Of a stretch of 6,640 nt of DNA, positions 1-6,541 are shown piece by piece; position 1 is the stretch's first letter, and every line of letters begins with the position of its first letter. This stretch comes from Burkholderiales bacterium (GTDB lineage Bacteria; Pseudomonadota; Gammaproteobacteria; Burkholderiales; SG8-39), in the NCBI GenBank assembly GCA_005777205.1, contig SXNB01000092.1, forward strand, positions 1 to 6,640, read 5' to 3'. The position numbers and the translations under genes were made by a program. The notes beneath the pieces are model-generated. The model did no database searches and was not told the origin of the DNA. It saw nothing but the letters and a program-made list of their open reading frames with translations.

Positions 1-974
1 GGCAGGCCGCTGCCGCGCTTGAAGCGATAGATGCGCGCAACCTCGAATTCGGTGGAATGCCGCGGTTCGCCGTTGTCGATCAGGCCGGCCTTGGCCGTGG
101 TGCCGCCCATGTCGAAGCAGAAGATGTCGCGCGCGCCGGCCGCGGCGCCGATCAGCGTGGTGGCCTGCACGCCGCCGGCCGGCCCGGACTGGACTAGCCG
201 GATCGGATGGCGAATGGCCGTGCTCTCGTGCACGGTGCCGCCGTCGGAGAGCATCAGGTAGAGATCCTTGCGGATGCCCACCGCCTGCAGTTTGCGCGTT
301 ATGGCGGCCAGATAGCGCTCAAAGATTGGCAGCACATAGGCGTTGGCCAGCGTTGTCGACATGCGTTCGTACTCGCCGATCTCGGGCACCACGTCGTTCG
401 AGGTGCACAACACGAGCCCCGGTATCTCTCGGCGCAGCAGGTCGCGCACCCTGTCCTCGTGCACCGGATTCTGGTAGGCGTGCAGCAGGCAGATGCCGAC
501 CGCTTCGATGCCTTGTTCGCGCAGCGCGTGCGCCGTGGCGACCACCGAAGCCTCGTCGAGCGATTCAATGACAGCACCATCGGCGCCGATGCGCTCGATG
601 ACTTCAAAGCGCCGCTCGCGTGGCGCGAGCGGCGCTGGCAGCTCGATCTTCAGATCGTAGGTGTCGTAGCGCCACTCCAGCCCGATCTCGATCACGTCTC
701 GAAAACCGCGCGTGGTCACCAGCGCGGTCTTTACCCCTTTGCGCTCGATCAGCGCATTGGCGACCAGCGTCGTGCCGTGAATCACATGCGCGACTTCGGC
801 TGCTGCGATGCCATGGGCCTGCAGCATCTCCTGCACGCCGACGAGCACTGCCCGCGACGGATCATCGGGCGTGGTCAAGACCTTGTCATTGTGCAGTCGG
901 CCAGTCTGCGTGTCGAGCATCACGAAGTCGGTGAAAGTGCCGCCGATGTCGACCCCGATGCGATAGCGCTGCAT
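1..974 (-). CDS. hyuA: Hydantoinase/oxoprolinase subunit A, N-terminal part (cut by window edge)
   Basis: This is the ATP-binding subunit of a hydantoinase/5-oxoprolinase-type enzyme. The family opens cyclic amides such as hydantoins or 5-oxoproline with ATP hydrolysis, working with HyuB in the cytoplasm; acetone carboxylase beta subunits are relatives. The reading frame is open from ATG at 972-974 to the left edge, giving 324 codons of a protein usually near 690 residues. It begins MQRYRIGVDIGGTFTDF, the family's N-terminal phosphate-binding motif. It continues with HGTTLVANALIERKG (about residues 65-80), TTRGFRD, CLLHAYQNPVHEDRV, LMLSDGGTV, RLVQSGPAGGV and FDMGGTTAKAGLI (about 290-305). These cover the Hydant_A_N domain and the start of the Hydantoinase_A domain. 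The start is supported by GGAAGG (minus strand, 985-990) ten bases upstream. It lies 5 bp after the hyuB stop, so the two are almost certainly co-transcribed. The sequence does not give the substrate; N-methylhydantoinase, oxoprolinase and acetophenone/acetone carboxylase-like roles all remain possible. Confidence 0.93.
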   Translation of the reverse strand, partial: MQRYRIGVDIGGTFTDFVMLDTQTGRLHNDKVLTTPDDPSRAVLVGVQEMLQAHGIAAAEVAHVIHGTTLVANALIERKGVKTALVTTRGFRDVIEIGLEWRYDTYDLKIELPAPLAPRERRFEVIERIGADGAVIESLDEASVVATAHALREQGIEAVGICLLHAYQNPVHEDRVRDLLRREIPGLVLCTSNDVVPEIGEYERMSTTLANAYVLPIFERYLAAITRKLQAVGIRKDLYLMLSDGGTVHESTAIRHPIRLVQSGPAGGVQATTLIGAAAGARDIFCFDMGGTTAKAGLIDNGEPRHSTEFEVARIYRFKRGSGL

Positions 975-979
975 CGCGC

Positions 980-2527
980 TCAGACCTTCCCGGAGTCGAA
1001 GCCGCCGCCGCCCGGAGTATCGAACGTGACCCGGTCGCCGGGCGCAAGCGCGTAACGCCCCTTGGCCGCCACCGGCTCGCCGTTGATCAGATCGCGTCCC
1101 GGGGCGCCAGGACCGCCGCCGAGCAAGCCACGCGGCGGGAACTTCACCCGCTCGTGGCGGATCGTCATCGCCACCGGATCATTGCCGGTTACCTGGAACG
1201 AAATCCTCTGCCCGGGACCGCCCTTGTAGCGGCCGGTGCCCCCCGAATCGGCAAGAATGGCTTTTTCGGTGATCCGCAGCGGCACGCTGCTCTCGAAGCG
1301 CTCGATCGACACAGTGGCGACATTTGAAGGGAACGACAGGCAGGCCGGGCCGTCGCGGCCCTGGCGGGCGCCGTGGCCGCCGTTCATGAAGAACATCTTG
1401 ACGAAGCGGCGGCCATCGGGCTGCAGGCCCTGGAAATAGACGTTCCACAACGGCGAGCCGCAGTCAGCGATGACGCGATCGGGTAGCACCCGCGCCAGCG
1501 CGCCGAAGATCAGCGGTGGCAGGTAGTGCCCGGAAAGGTGGCGCGCCCAGACTGGCGCCGGGCGGCGCGGATTGACCAGACACCCCTCGGGCGCGCTGAC
1601 GGTGATCGGACGGAAGGTGCCGTCGTTGTTGGGGGTGGCCGGATCGAACAGGCATTTCAGCGCGTAGTGGGTGTAGGCAATGGTGTAGCCCATGACCGAA
1701 TTGATGGGCCGCGCGATCTGCGCCGAGGTGCCCGCGTAATCCACTGCGATCTCGCCGCCGGCGATCTTCACCGTGCAGCAGATCTTCAGCGGCGTATCGA
1801 AGCCGTCGAGCCAGATCTCGTCCTGGTAGCTGCCCTCGGGGACCGCCTCGATCGCGCGCCGCATGCTCGCCTCCGAGCGCGCGAGGATGTCGTCCACCAG
1901 TTCATCGAGCCCGTCCAGCCCCTCGGCCTCGAGCAGGCGCAGCAGGCGCGCCTCGGCCTGCGCATAGGCCGAGAACTGCGCGCGCATATCGCCGAGGGTC
2001 TCGTGTGGCGCGCGCAGGTTCTCGGTGAGAAAGGCGAGTACCACCGGGCTCTCCACGTCGCGCTCGACGATCCGGCAGACCGGAATGGTGAGGCCTTCCT
2101 CCCAGGAGTCGCGAGCATCCACCGAAGGCGCGCCGCCGATATCGACGCTGTGGAACGTGCTGCCGATGAAGCCAATCAGCCGTCCGGCGCGGAACACCGG
2201 CTTCACCATCGTGATGTCGTTCAGGTGGCCGGTGCCGTGGTAGGCGTCGTTCGAGATCAGTACGTCGCCTTCGACGAGTTGATCCCTGGGGATGCGGGTG
2301 AGCATCACCGCAAGGGTCCGCGGCATAGTGCCGATGAAGGAGGGTACACTCTTGGTGGATTGCACGACTTGGCGACCCTGGCTGTCCATCAGCCCCACCG
2401 CCATGTCCCAGTTGTCGCGCACCACCGAGGAGAAGGCGGCGCGGACGAAAACCTGCGCGGCCTCGTCGATGAATCCCGATAGGCGTTGCCAGAGCAGACC
2501 GATTTGCAAGGCGCTAAAGTGGGACAT
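980..2527 (-). CDS. hyuB: Hydantoinase/oxoprolinase subunit B (HyuB family), complete
   Basis: This is the 515-residue partner subunit of HyuA (Hydantoinase_B family, usually 500-600 residues). The AB complex couples ATP hydrolysis to ring opening of cyclic amides or to related carboxylations. Family hallmarks in order: AFSSVVRDNWDMAVGLMD near the N-terminus (about 31-48), GDVLISNDAYHGTGHLNDI (87-105), VDYAGTSAQIARPINSV (262-278), MNGGHGARQGRDG (381-393), SNVATVSIERFE (401-412), GGTGRYKGGPGQ (429-440), GGGPGAPGR (470-478) and the glycine-rich tail TPGGGGFDSG (504-513). The second motif is usually closer to NDPY-x-GGTH, so the A and TG here are mild departures. The ATG at 2525-2527 is the only usable start, because an in-frame stop lies shortly upstream. 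No Shine-Dalgarno sequence precedes it on the minus strand, so initiation may be weak or from a very short leader. hyuB precedes hyuA, although A-before-B is also common elsewhere. It is transcribed away from the ThDP-enzyme gene. Confidence 0.94.
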   Translation of the reverse strand: MSHFSALQIGLLWQRLSGFIDEAAQVFVRAAFSSVVRDNWDMAVGLMDSQGRQVVQSTKSVPSFIGTMPRTLAVMLTRIPRDQLVEGDVLISNDAYHGTGHLNDITMVKPVFRAGRLIGFIGSTFHSVDIGGAPSVDARDSWEEGLTIPVCRIVERDVESPVVLAFLTENLRAPHETLGDMRAQFSAYAQAEARLLRLLEAEGLDGLDELVDDILARSEASMRRAIEAVPEGSYQDEIWLDGFDTPLKICCTVKIAGGEIAVDYAGTSAQIARPINSVMGYTIAYTHYALKCLFDPATPNNDGTFRPITVSAPEGCLVNPRRPAPVWARHLSGHYLPPLIFGALARVLPDRVIADCGSPLWNVYFQGLQPDGRRFVKMFFMNGGHGARQGRDGPACLSFPSNVATVSIERFESSVPLRITEKAILADSGGTGRYKGGPGQRISFQVTGNDPVAMTIRHERVKFPPRGLLGGGPGAPGRDLINGEPVAAKGRYALAPGDRVTFDTPGGGGFDSGKV

Positions 2528-2579
2528 CGTTGAGGAAAGTTTATACCAGGGTCGTCAGAGGGAGAGGGAACACAGCAAA
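2528..2579. promoter_or_regulatory. Divergent intergenic region (promoters for hyuBA and the three-gene unit)
   Basis: This 52-bp gap is the only non-coding stretch from which both divergent units could start, unless promoters extend into hyuB. It holds a short AT-rich island, AAAGTTTATACC (2536-2547), in GC-rich surroundings. On the minus strand this reads TATAAA, a fair -10 box 12 bases before the hyuB ATG. On the plus strand TATACC (2542-2547) could serve as a -10. I found no convincing -35 at 16-18 bp for either direction. A purine-rich GGGAGAGGG run (2560-2568) lies 11 bases before the ATG of the ThDP-enzyme gene and probably acts as its ribosome binding site. No clear inverted-repeat operator was seen. 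Confidence 0.45.
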
Positions 2580-4220
2580 ATGGGCGGCAGACGGTCGAAC
2601 AAGAACAGGATCACCGTCGCCACGGCACTGGTGCGCGCGGCGAAGGCGAACGGCGCAAAGCGCCTCTTCGGGCTGCCGGGGGGCGGCAGCAGCCTCGATC
2701 TGATCGAAGCGGCGCGCCGCGAGGGCCTCGATTTTGTACTGACGCGCCATGAATGCGCCGCCGTCTTCATGGCCGCGGCCACGTCGCAACTCGACGGCGC
2801 ACTCGGTGTCGCGCTCACCACCAAGGGGCCGGGGCTCGCCAACGCCGCGAACGGCGCGGCGCAGGCCGCGCTGGATCGCTGCTCGGTGGCGATTGTCAGC
2901 GACGGCTTCTCCCCGAAGCAGCGCAAGTACGCGACGCACCAGTGGTTCGACCAGCGGGCGCTGCTCGCCCCGCTCGTGAAGGGCCACAGCCTGCTCGCCG
3001 ACAGCAGGGCGGCCGCAGAAATCGATCGGCTGGTGGCCGCCGCGCTCACGCCGCGGCGCGGCCCTGTGCACATCGAACTCACCGGCCCGGCCGCGCGCGA
3101 GTCGGTTTACGCCGCGAAGCCGCGCGCTGGCGCACCGAGGCTCGCCACCGCACCCCGATCGGCGATCGAACGCGCCCGCGCCCTGATTGCCCGCGCCAAG
3201 CGGCCGGTGGTTGTCGCGGGCCTCGAGGCCCGCGAACCGGCCGCGGCGCTCGCCGTCCGCAAGCTGGTCGCCGCGCTGGGTTGCCCGGCGCTAGTCACTT
3301 ACCAGGCGAAGGGCGTCTTTGCCGACGCTGCGCCGCATACCGTGGGCATCTTCACGGGCGGCCTCGCCGAGCAGGCGACCGTGAAGCAGGCCGACCTCAT
3401 CGTCCTCGCTGGCCTCGATCCGGTGGAACTGATCCTGCAGCCGTGGCCTTACGCCATTCCAGTACTCGACCTCGGCTACACGAAGCATCCGGTGCATTAC
3501 GTGAAACCCCGGCTGGGCGTTTACGGCGACCTCGCGCGAAGCCTGGCGGCCGTTCGGCCCGCGACCTCGCGAAACACCTGGACGGGCGCCGAGATCCGGC
3601 GCCTGCGCGAGGACCTGCGCGCATCGCTCGCCTATCGCGGCAAGGGCGGCGGCCTGACGCCACAGCAGGTGGTCGAAGAGGCGGCGCAGGCCGCGCGCAA
3701 GCTGATGCTATGGCCGCGCGCCACGGTGGATGCGGGCGCGCACATGTTCTCCGCCACCGCGTTCTGGCCCTGCACGCGCCCGCACGACCTGCTGATTTCC
3801 AACGGCCTCGCGACGATGGGCTACGCGCTGCCCGCAGCGATCGCCTCGGCGTTGCATGAACCGATGCGAACCGCGGTCGCCTTTACCGGCGACGGCGGCC
3901 TGATGATGTGCCTAGGCGAACTCGCCACTGCGGCCCAGGAGCGCGCGCGCGTCGTTGTGATAGTGTTCAACGATGGCGCGCTGTCGCTCATCGACATCAA
4001 GCAGCAGTCGCGCAAGCTCCCGGTGAGCGGCGTGCGGTGGCGGCGCCCTGACTTCGCCGCTGCGATGCGAGGCATGGGCGGGCGCGGCTTCCGCGTACGC
4101 ACCCTCGCGCAATACCGGCGCGCGCTCGTCAAGGCGTTCTCGGGACTAGGGCCGGCGCTCATCGACGTCGTCGTCGATCCGTCCGGATACCAGGCACAAC
4201 TGGCAGCTATGAGGGGGTAA
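2580..4220 (+). CDS. Thiamine-diphosphate-dependent enzyme, acetolactate synthase/2-oxo acid decarboxylase superfamily
   Basis: This is a 546-residue cytoplasmic ThDP enzyme with the three-domain plan of IlvB-like proteins. The N-terminal pyrimidine-binding domain (about 10-175) has LFGLPGGGSSLD, the cofactor-activating glutamate at residue 58 in LTRHECAAVFMA, and TTKGPGLANAANG (80-92). The central domain (about 193-325) has RPVVVAGLEAR and YQAKGVFADAAPHTVG. The C-terminal domain has SNGLATMGYALPAAIA (407-422) and the metal/diphosphate motif GDGG (437-440) through FND (463-465), with ND where many relatives have NN. Members decarboxylate 2-oxo acids or join the active aldehyde to an acceptor. 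The reaction here is not identifiable; acetolactate synthase, benzoylformate-type decarboxylase and sulfoacetaldehyde acetyltransferase-like roles are all open. The frame stays open upstream into hyuB, but ATG 2580 is chosen because family similarity starts just after it, a purine-rich site precedes it, and an earlier start would overlap the divergent gene. Its stop lies 2 bp before the next gene, indicating co-transcription and probably translational coupling. Confidence 0.88.
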   Translation: MGGRRSNKNRITVATALVRAAKANGAKRLFGLPGGGSSLDLIEAARREGLDFVLTRHECAAVFMAAATSQLDGALGVALTTKGPGLANAANGAAQAALDRCSVAIVSDGFSPKQRKYATHQWFDQRALLAPLVKGHSLLADSRAAAEIDRLVAAALTPRRGPVHIELTGPAARESVYAAKPRAGAPRLATAPRSAIERARALIARAKRPVVVAGLEAREPAAALAVRKLVAALGCPALVTYQAKGVFADAAPHTVGIFTGGLAEQATVKQADLIVLAGLDPVELILQPWPYAIPVLDLGYTKHPVHYVKPRLGVYGDLARSLAAVRPATSRNTWTGAEIRRLREDLRASLAYRGKGGGLTPQQVVEEAAQAARKLMLWPRATVDAGAHMFSATAFWPCTRPHDLLISNGLATMGYALPAAIASALHEPMRTAVAFTGDGGLMMCLGELATAAQERARVVVIVFNDGALSLIDIKQQSRKLPVSGVRWRRPDFAAAMRGMGGRGFRVRTLAQYRRALVKAFSGLGPALIDVVVDPSGYQAQLAAMRG

Positions 4221-4222
4221 GC

Positions 4223-5182
4223 ATGAAAGCAGGCCTGAAGCTCTTGCTGGTCGCAGTTCTCGTCGCGTTTGGTGCGCAGGCACTCGCGCAGGACAAGTTC
4301 CCGTCGCGACCGGTCACCATCATGGTGGGTTTCGCGGCCGGCGGGGGCGGCGATATATCCGCGCGCTGGATCGCCGATTTCCTGCGCGAGCGCTGGAAGG
4401 TTCCGGTCATCGTCGAGAACAAGCCCGGCGCCGGCGCGACGATCGCCACGGCTCAACTCGCGCGCTCCAAGCCCGACGGCTATACCGTTGCGCTGGCGAC
4501 CACTAGCCCCTATACCGTCGCGCCCTACTTCCAGACGGTGCAATACGATCCCGCCAAGGACTTCACCTATCTCTTCCAGTTCCTCGTCAGCGCGCAACCG
4601 GTGTTCGTGAAGAGCGACAGCCCGCACCGGACGATCCAGGACCTGATCGCCTGGATGAAGGCGAACCCGGGCAAGCTGTTCTGGTCCACGGCGGCCACCA
4701 ATGGCGGCCCGCACATCGCCACCGAGGCGGCGTTCAAGCACTTGGGCGTGTCGGGCACCTACGTGCCCTACAAGGGGGGCGCCGACGCGATTACCGGCCT
4801 GCTGGGCGGCCATATCCAGATGCTGGTCGCCGCCGAATTTCCGGCCTACGCCGCCGCCGGCCAGGTGCGACTGCTCGCGGAAACCGGCCCCGACAGGCTC
4901 CCCGACTACCCGCTGGTGCCGACCTTCAAGGAGCTCGGCTACCCGCTTTCGGTGCCGATTTTCTACGGCATTGCGGGCCCGGCAGGCCTGCCGACGGAGG
5001 TCGTCGCGGCATGGGAGGCGGCCGCACAGGACATGATGAAGTCGCCGGGCTTTAAGGACCTTATCGGCAAGCTGAAGTCCACCGCCTCGTACCAGGGCAG
5101 CAAGGAGTTCTCCGCGACCATCGTGAACGTGCACCGCGAGATGCTCCGGCTGCTTCCCGAAATGGGCTTCAAGCGGCCCTGA
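4223..5182 (+). CDS. Bug-family (TctC-like) tripartite tricarboxylate transporter solute-binding protein
   Basis: This is a 319-residue periplasmic binding protein of the Bug/TctC family, which bind small carboxylates or amides for import. A Sec signal peptide is plain: MKAGLK, a hydrophobic core LLLVAVLVAFGAQ, then ALA before QDKFPSRP, with predicted cleavage after residue 22. The mature protein starts with the family pattern FPSRPVTIMVGFAAGGGGD (26-44) and continues with VIVENKPGAGATIATAQLA (62-80), KPDGYTVALATTS (83-95), VPYKGGADAITGLLGGHIQ (181-199) and a C-terminal IAGPAGLPTEVV (250-261). D44 in the AAGGGGD loop corresponds to a ligand-contacting aspartate in family structures. The ATG at 4223 is preceded by GAGGGGG (4211-4217) at good spacing, overlapping the end of the previous gene. 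No TctA or TctB membrane subunits are adjacent, as is common for the many solitary Bug proteins of Burkholderiales. The neighbouring enzymes probably act on its ligand, which cannot be named from the sequence. Confidence 0.95.
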   Translation: MKAGLKLLLVAVLVAFGAQALAQDKFPSRPVTIMVGFAAGGGGDISARWIADFLRERWKVPVIVENKPGAGATIATAQLARSKPDGYTVALATTSPYTVAPYFQTVQYDPAKDFTYLFQFLVSAQPVFVKSDSPHRTIQDLIAWMKANPGKLFWSTAATNGGPHIATEAAFKHLGVSGTYVPYKGGADAITGLLGGHIQMLVAAEFPAYAAAGQVRLLAETGPDRLPDYPLVPTFKELGYPLSVPIFYGIAGPAGLPTEVVAAWEAAAQDMMKSPGFKDLIGKLKSTASYQGSKEFSATIVNVHREMLRLLPEMGFKRP

Positions 5183-5199
5183 GCGGAGGCGCGCGGCCG

Positions 5200-6111
5200 A
5201 TGTGGCAGGCGAAGGTCATCATGCAGAACGGCGAGTTGATGCCGTTCGCCGAGGCGCGCGTTCACCCGCTGTCGCTCGCTGTCGCCTATGCCATCACGGT
5301 GTTCGAGGGCTTGCGCGCCTACTACCACCCGGGCCGGAAGGAGTTCGCCATCTTCCGACTGGACGACCACCTGAAGCGACTGGAAGTCGGGATGAAGCTG
5401 CTGCGGTTTGAGCGCGGCTTCGAGCGCAGTTATCTGAGGGATTGTCTCGCTAAGCTGATCCGCGCCAACGAGCCGGACGCCGACGTCTACGTGCGCTTAC
5501 TCGCCTATATCGAGGGTGTTGGCCTGATGGCCACCACCGGTCCGGTTGGTTTCACTGCCGCCGCAATGCCGCGCGAGAATCCGAAATACGCCGACACCGG
5601 CATGAGTCTCGGGGTGAGTTCCTGGAGTCGCCTTTCCGACAACGCGAGCCCGCCACGCATCAAGAGTACCGCCAACTACCACAACGCCCGCCTGACACAG
5701 CTTCAGGCCAAGTCCGACGGCTACGATGGCGCGCTGATGCTCACGCCCGCGGGCAAGGTCTCCGAGGCCCCCATCGCCTGCTTCTTCATGGTCCGCGACG
5801 GAAAACTGATCACGCCCTCGGTGACCAGTAATATCCTCGAAAGTATCACCCGCGACACCATCCTCACTTTGTACCGCGAAGTGACCGGCCGCGAGGCGGA
5901 GCAGCGCGAAGTCGATCGCAGCGAGTTGTATTTTGCTGAAGAAGCCTTCCTCTGCGGCACCGGGCAGGAGATCATCCCGGTGACCGCCATCGACAAGCTG
6001 CCGGTGGGTAACGGCAAGCCGGGTTCGCTCACGATACAGTTGCGCCAGCGCTACTTCGACGTCGTGCGCGGCAACGTGTCCGAGCACCCGGAGTGGCGCA
6101 CCCTCATCTAG
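5200..6111 (+). CDS. Class IV PLP-dependent aminotransferase, branched-chain aminotransferase (IlvE)-like
   Basis: This 303-residue PLP enzyme of fold type IV would interconvert an amino acid and its 2-oxo acid in the cytoplasm. Its length matches bacterial branched-chain aminotransferases. Recognisable parts are VHPLSLAVAYAITVFEGLRAY (21-41), written here as two pieces VHPLSLAVAYAI and TVFEGLRAY; DVYVRLLAY (95-103); IKSTANYHNARL (154-165), whose K155 is the expected Schiff-base lysine; GKVSEAP (185-191) with the ring-nitrogen glutamate E189; TSNILESITRDTIL (209-222), the phosphate-binding helix; and GTGQEIIPVTAID (253-265). Several positions depart from typical IlvE: AYA replaces HYG, ACFF stands where ENLF or NxF is usual, and SITR replaces GITR. 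A substrate other than valine, leucine or isoleucine is therefore possible; D-amino acid aminotransferase and aminodeoxychorismate lyase share the fold. The ATG at 5200 follows GGAGG (5185-5189) by 10 bases and 17 bp after the Bug gene, so it is probably the third gene of that operon. Confidence 0.9.
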   Translation: MWQAKVIMQNGELMPFAEARVHPLSLAVAYAITVFEGLRAYYHPGRKEFAIFRLDDHLKRLEVGMKLLRFERGFERSYLRDCLAKLIRANEPDADVYVRLLAYIEGVGLMATTGPVGFTAAAMPRENPKYADTGMSLGVSSWSRLSDNASPPRIKSTANYHNARLTQLQAKSDGYDGALMLTPAGKVSEAPIACFFMVRDGKLITPSVTSNILESITRDTILTLYREVTGREAEQREVDRSELYFAEEAFLCGTGQEIIPVTAIDKLPVGNGKPGSLTIQLRQRYFDVVRGNVSEHPEWRTLI

Positions 6112-6112
6112 G

Positions 6113-6529
6113 CTAGGGCCGCTGCGAAAAGCTGCGGCCGAAGACGCCCTCGGCGATGCGGTTCTTCAGGATCTCAATCGAGCCACCGGCGATCATCCAG
6201 CCGCGGCAGCGGCGCATGCAGTACTCCACCAGCAGCTCCTGGCTGTAGCCCGTTCCGCCCATCACCTGCAGTGCCTCGTTGGCGATCTCGAAGCCCGCCT
6301 GGTTGCAGAACGCCTTGGCGATGGAGGTCTCCTCGGCCGAGGGAAACCCCCGGTCGGCATTGACCGCGGCGCGGTACAGCAGCATTTGGCCGGCGTCGAG
6401 CTTGATCTTCATCTCGGCGAACTTCCACTGCAGCCCCTGGAACTCGGCGAGCAGGCGGCCGAACTGCCGGCGCTGCAGCGCCCATTCGCGCGCCTGCTCG
6501 AAGGCGTAACGACCGAGCGCAAGGGAACG
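6113..6529 (-). CDS. Acyl-CoA dehydrogenase, C-terminal part only (5' part missing)
   Basis: This encodes the C-terminal helical domain of an FAD-dependent acyl-CoA dehydrogenase, which introduces an alpha,beta double bond into an acyl-CoA. About 138 residues match, against roughly 380 for a full protein. They include AFEQAREWALQRRQFGRLL and EFQGLQWKFAEM, the FAD/tetramer-contact stretch, then SIAKAFCNQAGFEIANEALQ and VMGGTGYSQELLVEY. It ends with GWMIAGGSIEILKNRIAE and VFGRSFSQRP. The usual IYEGT motif, whose E is catalytic in medium-chain enzymes, reads IAGGS here; several dehydrogenase subfamilies carry IAGGT or IGGGT at this site, so this alone does not show inactivity. The frame remains open to the window edge, but upstream of about 6529 the translation no longer resembles the family: the expected ER-containing helix and the whole middle and N-terminal domains are absent, and the DNA there encodes a dioxygenase on the other strand. 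No genuine start is visible. The TAG stop is one base from the convergent aminotransferase stop. Confidence 0.82.
   Translation of the reverse strand, partial: RSLALGRYAFEQAREWALQRRQFGRLLAEFQGLQWKFAEMKIKLDAGQMLLYRAAVNADRGFPSAEETSIAKAFCNQAGFEIANEALQVMGGTGYSQELLVEYCMRRCRGWMIAGGSIEILKNRIAEGVFGRSFSQRP
6117..6139. terminator. Possible hairpin between convergent genes
   Basis: An inverted repeat, GGCCGCTGC at 6117-6125 and GCTGCGGCC at 6131-6139, could form eight G/C pairs with a single T-T mismatch around a GAAAA loop. It lies 6 bases after the aminotransferase stop and inside the last codons of the acyl-CoA dehydrogenase fragment, where a terminator for the plus-strand operon would be expected. 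There is no T-tract on either side, so it is not a canonical intrinsic terminator, and GC-rich coding sequence makes such repeats by chance. Confidence 0.3.
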
Positions 6530-6540
6530 TATGCGGAACG
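6524..6540. repeat. 6-bp direct repeat at the gene-gene junction
   Basis: GGAACG occurs at 6524-6529 and again at 6535-6540, exactly across the interval where acyl-CoA dehydrogenase similarity (minus strand) ends and dioxygenase similarity (plus strand) begins. Such microhomology could mark a deletion endpoint or an assembly join, but a six-base match can arise by chance. Confidence 0.4.
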
Positions 6541-6541
6541 C

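Noticed and set aside
207..1055. Plus-strand open frame of 282 codons opposite hyuA
   Set aside because: It is antisense to strong HyuA motifs, crosses the hyuA-hyuB boundary and has no recognisable domain.
1526..2482. Plus-strand open frame of 318 codons opposite hyuB
   Set aside because: HyuB motifs run throughout the opposite strand; this translation has shadow-like composition and no motif.
2504..2547. TTGCAA (2504-2509) as a -35 box for the plus-strand operon with TATACC as -10
   Set aside because: The spacing is 32 bases, far from the 16-18 needed, and no better -35 lies at the right distance.
2292..2579. Upstream in-frame start that would add 96 residues to the ThDP enzyme
   Set aside because: The extension overlaps the start of divergent hyuB and the intergenic gap, has no family similarity, and a better start with a purine-rich site exists at 2580.
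2753..3859. Plus-strand 368-codon frame inside the ThDP-enzyme gene
   Set aside because: It is a frame-shifted shadow, very rich in Arg, Gly and Ala, with no motif, while the main frame carries all ThDP signatures.
3821..5134. Long minus-strand open frame (437 codons) opposite the ThDP-enzyme and Bug genes
   Set aside because: It spans two well-supported genes in antisense, shows no family motif and is Arg/Gly/His/Ala-rich, as expected of a shadow frame in high-GC DNA.
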